DNA of 64,000 bases from Nereocystis luetkeana (taxonomy: Eukaryota > Sar > Phaeophyceae > Laminariales > Laminariaceae). Each line of letters starts with the position of its first letter. Within the stretch, counting starts at the first letter, position 1. The position numbers and the translations under genes are program-made. The stretch covers positions 4,425,313 through 4,489,312 of the forward strand of contig JARUPZ010000020.1 in the NCBI GenBank assembly GCA_031213475.1, given 5' to 3'. The notes under the pieces are model-generated. The model did no database searches and had not been told where the DNA came from. It saw only the letters and a list, made by a program, of their open reading frames with translations. Below are positions 57,301-64,000 of the stretch, piece by piece.

Positions 57301-60300
57301 AACACGAGGTTCGACGAAATAAAAATACTCTTCATCTCGCGGCTGACGTTCACTTCCAGCTATTTTACAAAAACGTCACCTGTGGGTTCGACCGACTTGA
57401 AATGGTTCATACATTGATTGTCGACTCTTGAAAAAAAAGGTGCGCGGTAAGCCGGGCGCGCTTGTTCTACAACCAGGTATCCCATCTACCACAACAAGAG
57501 GTGGTTTCGTTGCATTCGAGTTGCATGCGGCGTAGCAGTTGACGCCTGGTGCTCAGCATCCCAAGTTGCATGGTTCTACACATAAGCCGCTCGCGCGTGT
57601 TCTACGTTCGTTCGGTGACTCCCTTCGGTGCTACGTACCAAGGTGAATTTTCACCAGCAAATGACGCGAGTTTGAGTTTTCTACCCAAGACAGCGCGAAA
57701 CAAAATAAGGGCTTCCATTTAAATGGAGGCGTTTTTATTTGCCTGGGATGGAACACTATCTTCCTCCTCGGATTCATGAAGCGTCACCAACGCACACAAG
57801 TCGGCGACAGCTAAAAATATCCCGTTTCGGAAGTTCCAATCTAGCGAAACCTTTATTTTAAACCAGGTAGTTTGTAGGATGTTGTAATGTGCTTGTTTGA
57901 CCATCGTAAATAAAGCAAGGTGCAGAGTATAGAAGCAACGAGCGGGTTCTCGTACAGACGGCCCTGTACAGAGTATTGCGTGCCCACCTTGAACGGATCC
58001 TCGGTTTTGATATTTCACGGCAGATAGATCAGATAGATCCCTCGACTGTATGATATGTATGATCTACAGTAGGGCATGTTTCCTGCGTTGGCTCTGTACT
58101 GTACAGATAGATGGATCCTGCCATCACCTCAGATCGGCAGGTTATAATCTATCTGATATACAGATAGATCATGATATATTTTTTCGACGTGTGGAGTGCT
58201 ATGATCTATCTGGTATACAGATATATCATGATAAACCTGTCCGATGTGTGGAGTACTATGATCTATCTGATACACAGATAAGTCGTGATCTATATGCCCC
58301 TGTGGAGTACCGTGATCTACCTGATGTACAGATAGATCGTCACATACCTGTCCGACGTGTGGAGTACCATGATCTACTTGTTGTACAGATAGGTCATCAC
58401 ATACCTGTCCGACGTGTGGAGTACTATGATATATCTGATATACAGATAGGTCACGATTTATATGCCCGTGTGGAGTACTGTGACCTACCACATATACAGA
58501 TAGACCATCATATACCTGTCCGACGTGTGGAGTACTCTGATCTATCTGGTATACATGTAGGTCATGATATATCTGTCCGATGTGTGGAATACCATGATCT
58601 ACCTGATATACAGCTAGATCATCATACACCTGTCCGATGTGTGGAGTACCATGATCTACCTGATATACAGATAGATCATCATGTATCAATTACGACGTGT
58701 GGAGCACTACAGTACGATCTATCTGATATATAGATAGGTCACGATTTATATGTCCGTGTGGAGTACTGTGACCTACCACATATACAGATAGACCATCATA
58801 TATACCTGTCCGACGTGTGGAGTACTCTGATCTATCTGATATACAGATATAGAACCACTAACTTAGGTCTCACTCTCTGAGCGTGCTCGGTTGGTACACC
58901 CCTGGCCTCTCAGAGCTCCCACTTCGAAACCGCTTCCCTTCATTTCTTGCCGGACCTTTCCAGCGGTTCTTTAGTTTCTCCCTTCTCTTGGCACTCTCGG
59001 TGCTTTCTCCCTTTTTTCTTCCTTCGTTTCGTGTGCGTGCGTGTACTCCGAGTACGGCACCGCGGATGGGCCCGGCGCCGTCGCGGGTGTCAGCGGGTGT
59101 TGGCGGGTAGAGGGGGGGTTGCAAGGAGCGCGGTCGCCGCTTTCGTGCCTAGGCGTCGCGTGTGCCTCGAGACACGAGGGATGCATAAATGGGCTTTGTC
59201 TGGCTTCCATTTGTGATTTTTGATAGGGTAGGTACGAGGTATAAGGGTCGTTCGGCATTGCAAGATAAAATTTCAAGCGGTGCTTATTTTTGCGACCGGA
59301 CTGAAAATCACAGAGGGAGGTACCCAGTCTGAATAACAACATTGTCGAGCTGGCGAACGACGGCCACAGTGAGCACCGGGCTTAACGCGAGGCGGGCGAC
59401 GGGGCTCACTGTGGCAGAGAGTAAGGAAAGCTTTACCCGGACCGAATCGGTGACGAGGTGGTCGCGAGAGGGGCGGGCGGCGTACGAGGTTGAGAGAGAA
59501 GCTCTGTTGCAGTACGTTTTTTGTTTTGTTTTTTGACCGGTGCAAGGTGTTCCAATCAGACAGAAACGTATTTCATGAGGGGACGGGGATTTTTTTTCTT
59601 TCCAATTTTCTCCTTTTTATTTTCATTGTTTTTGCGGTGCTGATGTGCCGTGCTGTGCTTTCTCTTTCGTACTTCAGCAAGCACGCCAAAAGAGGAAAAG
59701 GATTACCCTACCTCGGGTATGTACGTACGTGCGGCATGTGAGCGAGCGCAGAGGGACACGTACGTCCGGCAACCGCCCGCGACGCGAAGCGTATATGGCG
59801 TCCGAGCTGTTTTCTCCTGAAGCATGGCGGCGGGACTCTTGGCATTATCAAGTCGCCAGTTTGCGACTACGATCGATCATAAAAAAAACTATATTCAATC
59901 ATGGACCTCTGTCCACTTTGCATAGTAATTTGGTGTATTTTTCCTTCCTGAGCGAGCGTAGCGGGCGGCGTAGGCCGCCCGCGGAACGAAGCACCTTGTA
60001 TTACTTACCGTGTACGAACCACTATGGGCGAAAATGCACAGGACCCCACAATTCATGAAGCACCTGGCCCGACGAGCGACCGCTGTCCAGTTGTCCAGCT
60101 GCGAGCAACAGCTCTGTCTGTTCGCGTGTTTTACCAGTCTGCCAGCACCATTCCGTGCGGTATCCGCTTGGTACTCCCACAAGCCGCGATCAACCAAACA
60201 ATGCCGGCTGCTGCTGTCAAAGTGACCTACGTACTACTAATACGTACTCAGCAAAAAGAACATGAACGAATAGCGCCTGATTCTCTGTACAACAACAAAC

Positions 60301-61433
60301 TGCGAGTTATTATCCTATCGGTTCCCGATCCCTAATGATATTTTCCTTTTATCTTCCTGTTGACGCCTAGAAGGTCCTAACACTATCCCCCAGCGAGGTA
60401 GCACGCTTGATAACCCCCCCCCCCCCCCCCCTCCCTCCGAGGATTAACTCATGGAAGCTGTCATCCATATCCAAGTCCGCCTCACGAGCGGTTTTCAGTA
60501 GGATGCAACCCACCCTTCATGCGGCTCGCCGAAACACCTCACGTTGCGCTTTGCGCTTAGTGCAAGCAATCAATGTCTTGCCTGGTCGGTGAAAACCCGA
60601 CATGCTCCGTCCCGGCATTGTAGGGATGCGAGGGTCTACGGCCATACGACTACGGCCATGCATGATATCGAGTACGTCTCTCCTATCGAGTACACCCCCT
60701 TCCCCCTTCCCCCTTTCCCACCTCGGAGGACGAATTTCGAACCTGTTTTTTTTTTCAACATTGGGGAAGGGTGTAAACGCCGAGAGCGACTCTTCTTCTA
60801 TGGTGGGAAAACATATCGACAAGGTCTTTTAAAAAAAATATTTGTTGCGTATGCATCTCCCCCCTGGGTTTTGATAAGCTCGGCTGGAAAATTGGTTGCA
60901 GGGGGGGGGGGGGGGGGTGATATAACTTCACCGGTATGTTAAGGTATATACAGGCCTCCTGCCACCGCGCCCACCTGTTTTCAGCGCGTCTGGGCTGATG
61001 TTGTAGGGGTCGTTGGGGGGAGGCGTGAAAGTGACGGGAAAGTAGCAAGCAGTTGCGTCGAATACCGCCTCGCAGGTCTCCTCCAACGCCGCCGCTTCGA
61101 ACCCCAGCTGGGCCTGTCGGAGGGCTGCGAGCCCCACAATGAGGCACCTGTAATAGTTGGAAGCCAAAAGCGAGATTTTGTTCGGTGAAAGCGAAAATGC
61201 GTACCAGTTAGCCCCCCCCTAGAAAGAGGATGGGACTAGAATGCCAAAATGACTCAAAAATATACCATCCTAATTGTTTACTTGGAAGTGAAAAAAGCAA
61301 CATACAAAAAAAAGAAAAAGCACTGGAGCAGTAAAAGTGAAATAAGAAAAAAAACCGAAAAAAAACAACCACAGCACAGAACCGGCATCGGCCATACGTA
61401 TACCAGGTAGAGAAGGACGACAACGATGACGGT

Positions 61434-61466
<33 letters not shown>

Positions 61467-63916
61467 GGCAACCACAGCCACAAGAGCAACAACAACGCCA
61501 TCACCACCGACACCACCACCGACACCACCACCACCATCCCCACCGACACCATCACCGACACCCCCACCGACACCCCCACCGCCATCACCACCGACACCAC
61601 CACCGACACCCCCACAAAAATAAAAGTGTACCAGGTACACCGTTTTCACCCAACTATCAATATCTGCCTACAGTAGGTACCTGGTACACAAATATCACAC
61701 AGCAGCAGTCAGTACCTCGGGTCCTTCTCCCCTTCCAGCGCCTGCACCAGGCCAGTAACGAAAACCTTCCCCATCCCCGTAGATATCGCCTCTGTGAAAC
61801 CCTTAGACGTCACCAGGGCGCGGAGGACGGTCAAGGCGGCCTGCGTTTGCGTGTTGGAGAGGCACAAGACAGGCAGAAGGGGTTGGGGGGAGGGGGACTC
61901 AATTGTCATGCATGGCCAAAGAGTGGGGGGGGGGTGTACTCAATATCATGTACCTGGTATAGCCGTAGTCGTATGGCCAGACCCTCCCATCCCTACGAGG
62001 GGGGGGGGGGGGCGTACTCAGTTGTTGCTTGCCTTAGTCATGCGACCATTGACCTCGCATATCTTTCGAAGGGGAGCAGGCAAGGGGGGGGGGGAGTCTA
62101 CTCAACATCATGCATGGCCTTAGTCGTATGACCATAGACCCTCCAACCCCTACAAGGAGGGGGGGGGCGTACTCAGTTGTTCCTTGCTTTAGTCCTTCGA
62201 CCATTGATCACGCACTCCTTTGGGAGGAGGAGGAGGAGGGGGGGGGGGGGGGGGGGGTGTACTCGTTATCATGGTAGGGGGGTTAGTATATACATGCGCA
62301 TACAGGTATATACACCGGTAGGTAATAGCGGGGGAGAGAGGGGAGGCTGTATAGGGGGGAGGGGAAAGGTAGACATTTCCTGTAGACTACAACAGTTAGG
62401 TGGAGGGAGAAAAACAGGGACGGTATGGGGTAAGGGGAAGGAGAGTCTGTTGGCGGGGTGCATACAAACTTACACAGAGGGAGATGCGGGCAGGTATTAT
62501 CCAGAGGGGGGAGAGTAGGGGGCACTGAAGAGATGGCGCCGTGGTGTGCATGTGTATGAGGGAGGGTCGGGCGTGGAGAGTAAGAGAAGGGATATTTACG
62601 GGCAAGGACAGCGGTGGCTCGGCTTGCTATGGTTGGTGGGGGAAAAAAAAGCACGACCTTCGATCGAAGGGCTCCCCACACGAATGAGCAGGCGTCACCC
62701 CCTTCCCGTCTTTCTTCTCACCTGGCGTATGCTCTGCGCAAGGGCGGGCAGATGGAGCTCCTCGAACACGGCTCTCGCGATAACCCCCGCGCTCCCCCCC
62801 CCCCCCTCCCCCCCCCCGTCCTCTCCTCCCCTTCCCCTCTACCCCCTCCTTCAACGCCTTCCTCGCTCTGGTTCACCCCTCCTCCTCCGTCGACAGCAGC
62901 AGCAGCAGCAGCATCACCAGCAGAAGCGGGTGTCGTAGTAGCGTCAGCGTCTACTAAGGCCGGCTCATGGTTCTTGAGCAGGCCCGATAATGCTTTCAGC
63001 GACGGCACCACCTGGCCGATCGGTAGACGGGAAAAAAAACAGCCGGATGTTTATGAAGAGGAGTGCTTACTATGTCAGCGGCTTTCGAGGAAGAAACGGG
63101 GGGGGGGGGGTCAGGAAGGGGGGGATGGGTGGGGGTGAGGTGAAGGGGGGGGGGCTGGGGGGGGAGGGGGAGCGGGGGGAGGCGAGGGGGGAGTGGGGGC
63201 CGGGGTGGGTGTTCTCCTTGGATTACCGTAGCCACGACGTTCCCCTAGCCCTCGATCAGGGATGTCCTGCTGTGAAAAGCAGCAGTATATACATAATACG
63301 CGCGGGTGTCGGCAGAAATACTGAGGCATGAAGGTTAGCCGTTGCGTTGAAGGCCGTCTTCGATGCGTTGGGTGTTTTCGGTTCATGCTATCACCAATCA
63401 CATCACGGGGGGGGGGGGGGGTAATGTTGTAATCAGAACCCACGATGGACCCAAAAGGCCAAGTGTCCCCCCACGGTTACACACCATATTAGGTTGTGAA
63501 GACTGTACTCCTCCTTAACAATAGACGATGCCATTTTTTCGTTCGTTCGGTAGCAGGCAAGCAACACACAAAGCACAACACGCAACACACAACACACAAC
63601 ACACAATACAACAACACACAGCACAGACAAAACACAACACACAGCACACAGACCACAACACACAATACACAACACACAATACACACAACATACAACACAC
63701 AAGCCACAACACACAATACACAATACACAACACACAGGGCGCCGGAGGGGGGGGGTTGAGGGAGACAAAAAAAAGAAACGCTTACCGACGGATAGTCTCC
63801 CAAGCGCGACGAAAAAAACGCGGCGAAACGCGAAGCGGATGCTCCGGTGAGGGGAAGCGTCGGAAGCCGCACCAGCAGCTCGGCAAGCAGTAGTGTCGAC
63901 CGCTCCCGAACCTTCT
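42543..63916 (-). CDS. MMS19: MMS19, cytosolic iron-sulfur assembly targeting adaptor (5' end outside window)
   Basis: Exons in transcript order (complement): 63786-63916, 62722-63011, 61716-61840, 60975-61147, 56960-57153, 56087-56305, 55046-55330, 53453-about 53575, 51366-51641, 49877-50109, 45917-47412, 45249-45527, 44368-44766, 43438-43707, 42543-42638. Splice phases agree at every junction except exon 7 to 8. MMS19 is a HEAT-repeat protein that, with CIAO1 and CIAO2B, hands Fe-S clusters to DNA polymerases, helicases and XPD. Diagnostic matches to the animal protein run in order: a GLVQALEGEKDPR stretch, the near-invariant YFPVTFTPPPNDPY motif, LPMLLDKLSSEVSTAK, GSAKVLQ, CLAAVLNKLAPGQELD, PLWRQRFF, and the C-terminal PLDDNRRAVRQ..WFLLG then stop. 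About 1,530 residues are present, enlarged by Gly/Ser/Ala-rich insertions. Start and first exon(s) lie beyond 64000. Order and motifs make the family call secure; a few exon edges are inferred. Confidence 0.93.
42680..42740 (-). repeat. R2 short repeat
   Basis: GCGTACCCATTTGTTGCTTG...ATTTGACCATTGATG...TTCGAAACGG, flanked on both sides by G runs. Other copies: about 48010-48080 (reverse) and 56440-56510. Confidence 0.72.
43438..43707 (-). CDS. MMS19: MMS19 penultimate exon
   Basis: Acceptor ATGCTACCAG, donor ACGCAG|GTGGGT, 90 codons. Encodes VLSRDFLAAFGQHMSSVIPL, a Gly/Ser insertion, then RFRAVQCLMGLTALPYSRLH. The last part matches the family VRIAALQCM.AL..LP motif directly before the C-terminal exon. 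Confidence 0.9.
44368..44766 (-). CDS. MMS19: MMS19 exon 13 of those visible
   Basis: Acceptor TCTTTCGCCAG, donor TTTCAG|GTAGCG, 133 codons, phase 0. Starts TFPKLLAAARGARAAARGG, passes an acidic/Ser/Asn-rich insertion, and ends VPALLALLHLARGVPPEAM and LVQALGSEYPPLQAAALETF. The end is a classic HEAT repeat aligning with the LP.LL.LLL.AL block. Confidence 0.87.
45249..45527 (-). CDS. MMS19: MMS19 exon (WRQRFF block)
   Basis: Acceptor AATGTCAG, donor GTGCAG|GTGCAG, phase 0 to 0, 93 codons. Ends VSPLWRQRFFVQ, matching the FRQRFF motif near the C-terminal third of MMS19. Confidence 0.88.
45917..47412 (-). CDS. MMS19: MMS19 giant low-complexity exon 11 of those visible
   Basis: Acceptor CCCCACAG, donor CTTCTG|GTGGGT. 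At 1,496 bp it is several times longer than the other exons. Conserved parts are an N-terminal ELTLAALDVTLKRG block, LLPALAAVMGAVSSD, and the C-terminal CLAAVLNKLAPGQELD...CLAWTVKAVAMRG, which matches the family C(F/L)A.LLNK..AGQ.LD block. Between them are long Gly/Ser/Pro/Ala runs and a Pro/Gln/Thr/Ala repeat of the type VPTSAQ-MSGQ-MPAQ that animal MMS19 lacks. The opposite strand is also open, as expected for GGN/CCN-rich DNA. Confidence 0.85.
47495..47605 (-). repeat. R1 copy next to the giant MMS19 exon
   Basis: ACGACCGTAGTCGAACGACC and ACAGGGACGGAGCACGTCGG, diverged. It lies in the intron upstream (in transcript sense) of exon 45917-47412. Confidence 0.7.
47644..47790. repeat. GGGA tetranucleotide repeat
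   Basis: About 35 GGGA units with a few GGTA, in an MMS19 intron. Both GAGA-like and SLPPS-coding frames result. Confidence 0.95.
48295..48440. repeat. GGGTC tandem repeat with inverted arm
   Basis: GGATCGGGTCGGGTCGGGTC and following on one side and GATCCGACCCGACTCGACCC on the other, about 60 bp apart. It can form a hairpin, and the G-rich arm could form a quadruplex. Confidence 0.75.
48590..48930 (+). repeat. GATC/ATCT-rich repeat (M5 family)
   Basis: CACACGTTTCCTGGGTTGG and TACAGATAGATCCTGCACAG as in the 58-kb copy, then many ACAGATATATCATGATCT units. No coding signal. Confidence 0.75.
49337..49556 (+). repeat. R1 copy inserted in one half of a tandem duplication
   Basis: The element part runs from TAGGATGCAGTTAACCC to GAGTACACCCCCC. 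The flanks on both sides are found joined, without the element, at about 49750-49785. Confidence 0.85.
49877..50109 (-). CDS. MMS19: MMS19 exon 10 of those visible
   Basis: Phase 2 entry at TTGAG|G, donor GCCG|GTGGGT in phase 1. Encodes ASIVIQTATLPLLQLLRPS and ALSSLVELSDIPGVFEVAVS. The donor end lies inside a local tandem duplication: a diverged second copy of the same boundary sits at about 49.56-49.69 kb (see findings). Confidence 0.8.
50465..51020 (+). repeat. R1 long copy in an MMS19 intron
   Basis: Full-length form, starting TAGGTTGGGTTGGAG after a C-rich stretch and ending GAGTACACCCCCTCCCCC. It carries a 35-bp internal tandem duplication (CACTACGTGAGCTAGACAAC and following, at 50502 and about 50537). 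Confidence 0.88.
51366..51641 (-). CDS. MMS19: MMS19 exon 9 of those visible
   Basis: Acceptor ATTGTCAG, donor GTTGAG|GTGAGA, phase 2 to phase 2. Encodes ALTASICVAAQGLSDMITRP, then a Gly/Glu-rich linker, then VACAVLAALR. This aligns with the family segment that ends CRVAALEA just before the exon RRQENASIV. Confidence 0.78.
52015..52115. mobile_element. Foldback element M4, empty site for M1
   Basis: CCTTTAGGACTGCAGTCCCG with TTTTGGAGGACAAACC, then CAAATCCCAAGTAG, then TTTGTCCCCAAAACGGGGCT with TCAGTCCTAAAAG. Nearly perfect hairpin arms around a short centre. Confidence 0.82.
53453..53575 (-). CDS. MMS19: MMS19 exon 8 of those visible (5' edge uncertain)
   Basis: Encodes VPLEPFVAPLLTELTAALGE followed by HGVSLHPEEGAAMAVGG, then AG|GTGAGG in phase 2, which joins correctly to the next exon (R-NPVRSSSS). 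Candidate acceptors are a TTTTTTGGAG and two GAGs just after it. Confidence 0.68.
55046..55330 (-). CDS. MMS19: MMS19 exon 7 of those visible
   Basis: Acceptor CCTTCCCAG, donor GATAAG|GTACGG, both phase 0. Encodes ALAASSALGLRSALSDGGAA, then a Gly-rich linker, then VGSVGGLVAVVDDK. The next exon found (53453-53575) needs phase 1 or 2 at its start, so a micro-exon or sequence error probably lies between 53.58 and 55.05 kb. Confidence 0.72.
55370..55915 (-). repeat. R1 long copy in an MMS19 intron, opposite orientation
   Basis: Reverse complement of the long form, bounded by G runs at both ends (55356-55385 and 55911-55920). It contains the same ACTACGTGAGCTAGACAACC and GTGCGAGGTATAGAACC blocks. 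Confidence 0.88.
56087..56305 (-). CDS. MMS19: MMS19 exon (GSAKVLQ block)
   Basis: Acceptor CGCTGCAG, donor TTTTGCAG|GTGATA, both phase 0, 73 codons. Encodes AVHGADPELASLALVSLM through VLGRGSAKVLQ, collinear with the WPSAKLLQ segment of animal MMS19. Confidence 0.88.
56690..56890 (+). repeat. R1 copy
   Basis: Starts after a C run (CGAGTACACC plus C run at 56680-56704 is the end of another fragment) with AAGGTGCAGCTCACCGTTCA and ends ATGCGGTAATGAGTAACC plus a C run, just upstream of an MMS19 exon. Confidence 0.72.
56960..57153 (-). CDS. MMS19: MMS19 exon (LPMLLDKL block)
   Basis: Phase 1 entry after ACCGAAAG; donor GAAGAG|GTTAGA in phase 0. Encodes LEGVLVGSPGMARHVLPML and KLSSEVSTAKEASLKALVA, matching the family block in which the last helix of a HEAT repeat reads LLPLLIEKVDSEV.SAK. 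Confidence 0.9.
58018..58860 (+). repeat. 57-bp minisatellite (M5 family)
   Basis: About 12 units with TGTCCGACGTGTGGAGTACC and GATCTACCTGATATACAGAT, period near 57 bp. The start (GGCATGTTTCCTGCGTTGG ... GTACAGATAGATGGATCCTG) matches single-copy relatives at about 13500-13615 (reverse) and 48600-48930. It lies in an MMS19 intron. Confidence 0.88.
60460..60710 (+). repeat. R1 copy
   Basis: AAGTCCGCCTCACGAGCGGT through GGTCGGTGAAAACCCGACAT to CGAGTACACCCCCTTCCCCC. Located in an MMS19 intron. Confidence 0.82.
60975..61147 (-). CDS. MMS19: MMS19 exon (TPPPNDP signature)
   Basis: Acceptor TATTACAG, donor ACAG|GTGGGC. Encodes CLIVGLAALRQAQLG through ATACYFPVTFTPPPNDPYN. The FP..FTPPPNDP motif is the most diagnostic signature of the MMS19 N-terminal domain. 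It is followed by a roughly 3.8-kb intron that holds a 57-bp minisatellite and a C-run repeat. Confidence 0.93.
61716..61840 (-). CDS. MMS19: MMS19 exon (EGEKDPR block)
   Basis: Acceptor ACGCAG and donor GAG|GTACTG in phase 2. Encodes AALTVLRALVTSKGF through GLVQALEGEKDPR, matching the strongly conserved DGEKDPR block of MMS19 proteins. Confidence 0.88.
61890..62270 (-). repeat. Alternating R1 ends and R2 copies
   Basis: In about 380 bp: GTACTCAATATCATG with GCCGTAGTCGTATGGCC (R1), GTACTCAGTTGTTGCTTGCC (R2), ACTCAACATCATGCATGGCC (R1), GTACTCAGTTGTTCCTTGCT (R2), and a further GTACTCGTTATCATGG. Each unit is introduced by a G run. Confidence 0.8.
62722..63011 (-). CDS. MMS19: MMS19 exon with an internal frame break in a poly-C tract
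   Basis: Starts after CGGCCAG with VVPSLKALSGLLKNHEPAL and ends AVFEELHLPALAQSIRQ before GTGAGA. Both ends match the family, but they lie in different frames and the exon is 290 bp although both flanking junctions are phase 0. The middle is Gly/Ala/Ser-rich and, on the + strand, passes through two C runs of 13 and 10 (62794-62817). A one-base error in a run is the simplest explanation. An intron is less likely because the minus strand is G-rich here and gives no acceptor. Confidence 0.75.
63555..63740. repeat. ACACAAC-type minisatellite
   Basis: CACAACACACAAC units with variants (ACACAATAC, GACCACAAC), in the MMS19 intron before exon 63786-63916. No gene. Confidence 0.92.
63786..63916 (-). 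CDS. MMS19: MMS19 exon 1 of those visible
   Basis: Encodes a HEAT helix pair ending RFAAFFSSRLGDYPS, followed by the donor GTAAGC. It matches the family segment in which a FF..RL.D block precedes the IPS..L.GL.AL block; the next exon continues VVPSLKALSGLL in phase 0. The 5' edge is uncertain by a few bases because the acceptor is a weak CTCGAG rather than CAG. The pyrimidine-rich 63917-64000 looks like intron. Confidence 0.8.
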
Positions 63917-64000
63917 CTCGAGTTTGCGGAGAGGGGAGGGAGGTTGCGCAGGGGGGAGAAGTGAGAAGAGAGAAGGGTGCAAGCAAAAGGGTTGACAAGG

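Noticed and set aside
58050..58733. 227-codon plus and 186-codon minus frames
   Set aside because: Both come from a 57-bp minisatellite inside an MMS19 intron; kept only as a repeat.
60630..60705. GTCTACGGCCATACGAC inside an R1 copy looks like the start of 5S rRNA
   Set aside because: In most other R1 copies this reads GTCTATGGTCATACGACTACGG and no later 5S blocks follow; likely chance.
63496..63998. Cys/Val-rich and Thr/His/Gln-rich frames over the ACACAAC repeat
   Set aside because: Products of the repeat's composition on both strands; only 63786-63916 carries MMS19 sequence.
1..64000. Search for tRNA genes, CRISPR arrays and bacterial operons
   Set aside because: No cloverleaf with a GGTTCGA-type B box, no regular short spacers, and gene structure is clearly spliced eukaryotic.

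Overview
The window is nuclear DNA from an intron-rich eukaryote. Coding sequence occurs as short exons (69-400 bp) bounded by good GT..AG sites (many GTGAGT or GTGCGT donors, pyrimidine-rich acceptors), separated by introns of about 20 bp to 4 kb full of repeats, microsatellites and very long G or C runs. Base composition is moderately GC-rich. I see no operons, bacterial signals, tRNA genes or CRISPR. This style fits a brown alga or a related stramenopile; that placement is inference, not proven by a marker gene.

Layout. 1-4.0 kb: repeats, no gene resolved. 4.04-4.97 kb (+): last four exons of an unrecognised gene A. 5.56-5.82 kb (+): possible small Cys-rich ORF. 6.38-8.23 kb (+): two-exon unrecognised gene B, low-complexity and acidic. 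About 10.0-29.54 kb (-): a long gene for a protein with three copies of an EF-hand-centred module, with at least 13 exons (gene C). 29.80-35.53 kb (+): a complete seven-exon class II sirtuin (SIRT4-like) with a mitochondrial-type leader. 35.5-42.5 kb: no resolved gene, but a tyrosine-recombinase remnant (-) and a duplicated exon-like block. 42.54 kb to beyond the right edge (-): MMS19, of which I place 15 exons including the true C-terminus; the N-terminus lies outside the window.

How the genes relate. Gene C and the sirtuin are head to head, with 258 bp between their proposed start codons, so they probably share a bidirectional promoter. The sirtuin and MMS19 are tail to tail. The sirtuin should be an NAD-dependent mitochondrial deacylase or ADP-ribosyltransferase. 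MMS19 should be the HEAT-repeat adaptor of cytosolic iron-sulfur targeting. Gene C should bind calcium. No common pathway is evident.

Repeats. The best new material is in the repeats: a short interspersed family bounded by C runs (many copies, three of about 540 bp); a roughly 105 bp terminal-inverted-repeat family; a roughly 110 bp foldback family; a GATC/ATCT-rich family amplified into a 57-bp minisatellite; and a 780-bp GAA tract. Two comparisons inside the window show insertion directly: a C-run element inside one copy of a local tandem duplication in MMS19, and a TIR element inside a foldback element near 20.3 kb.
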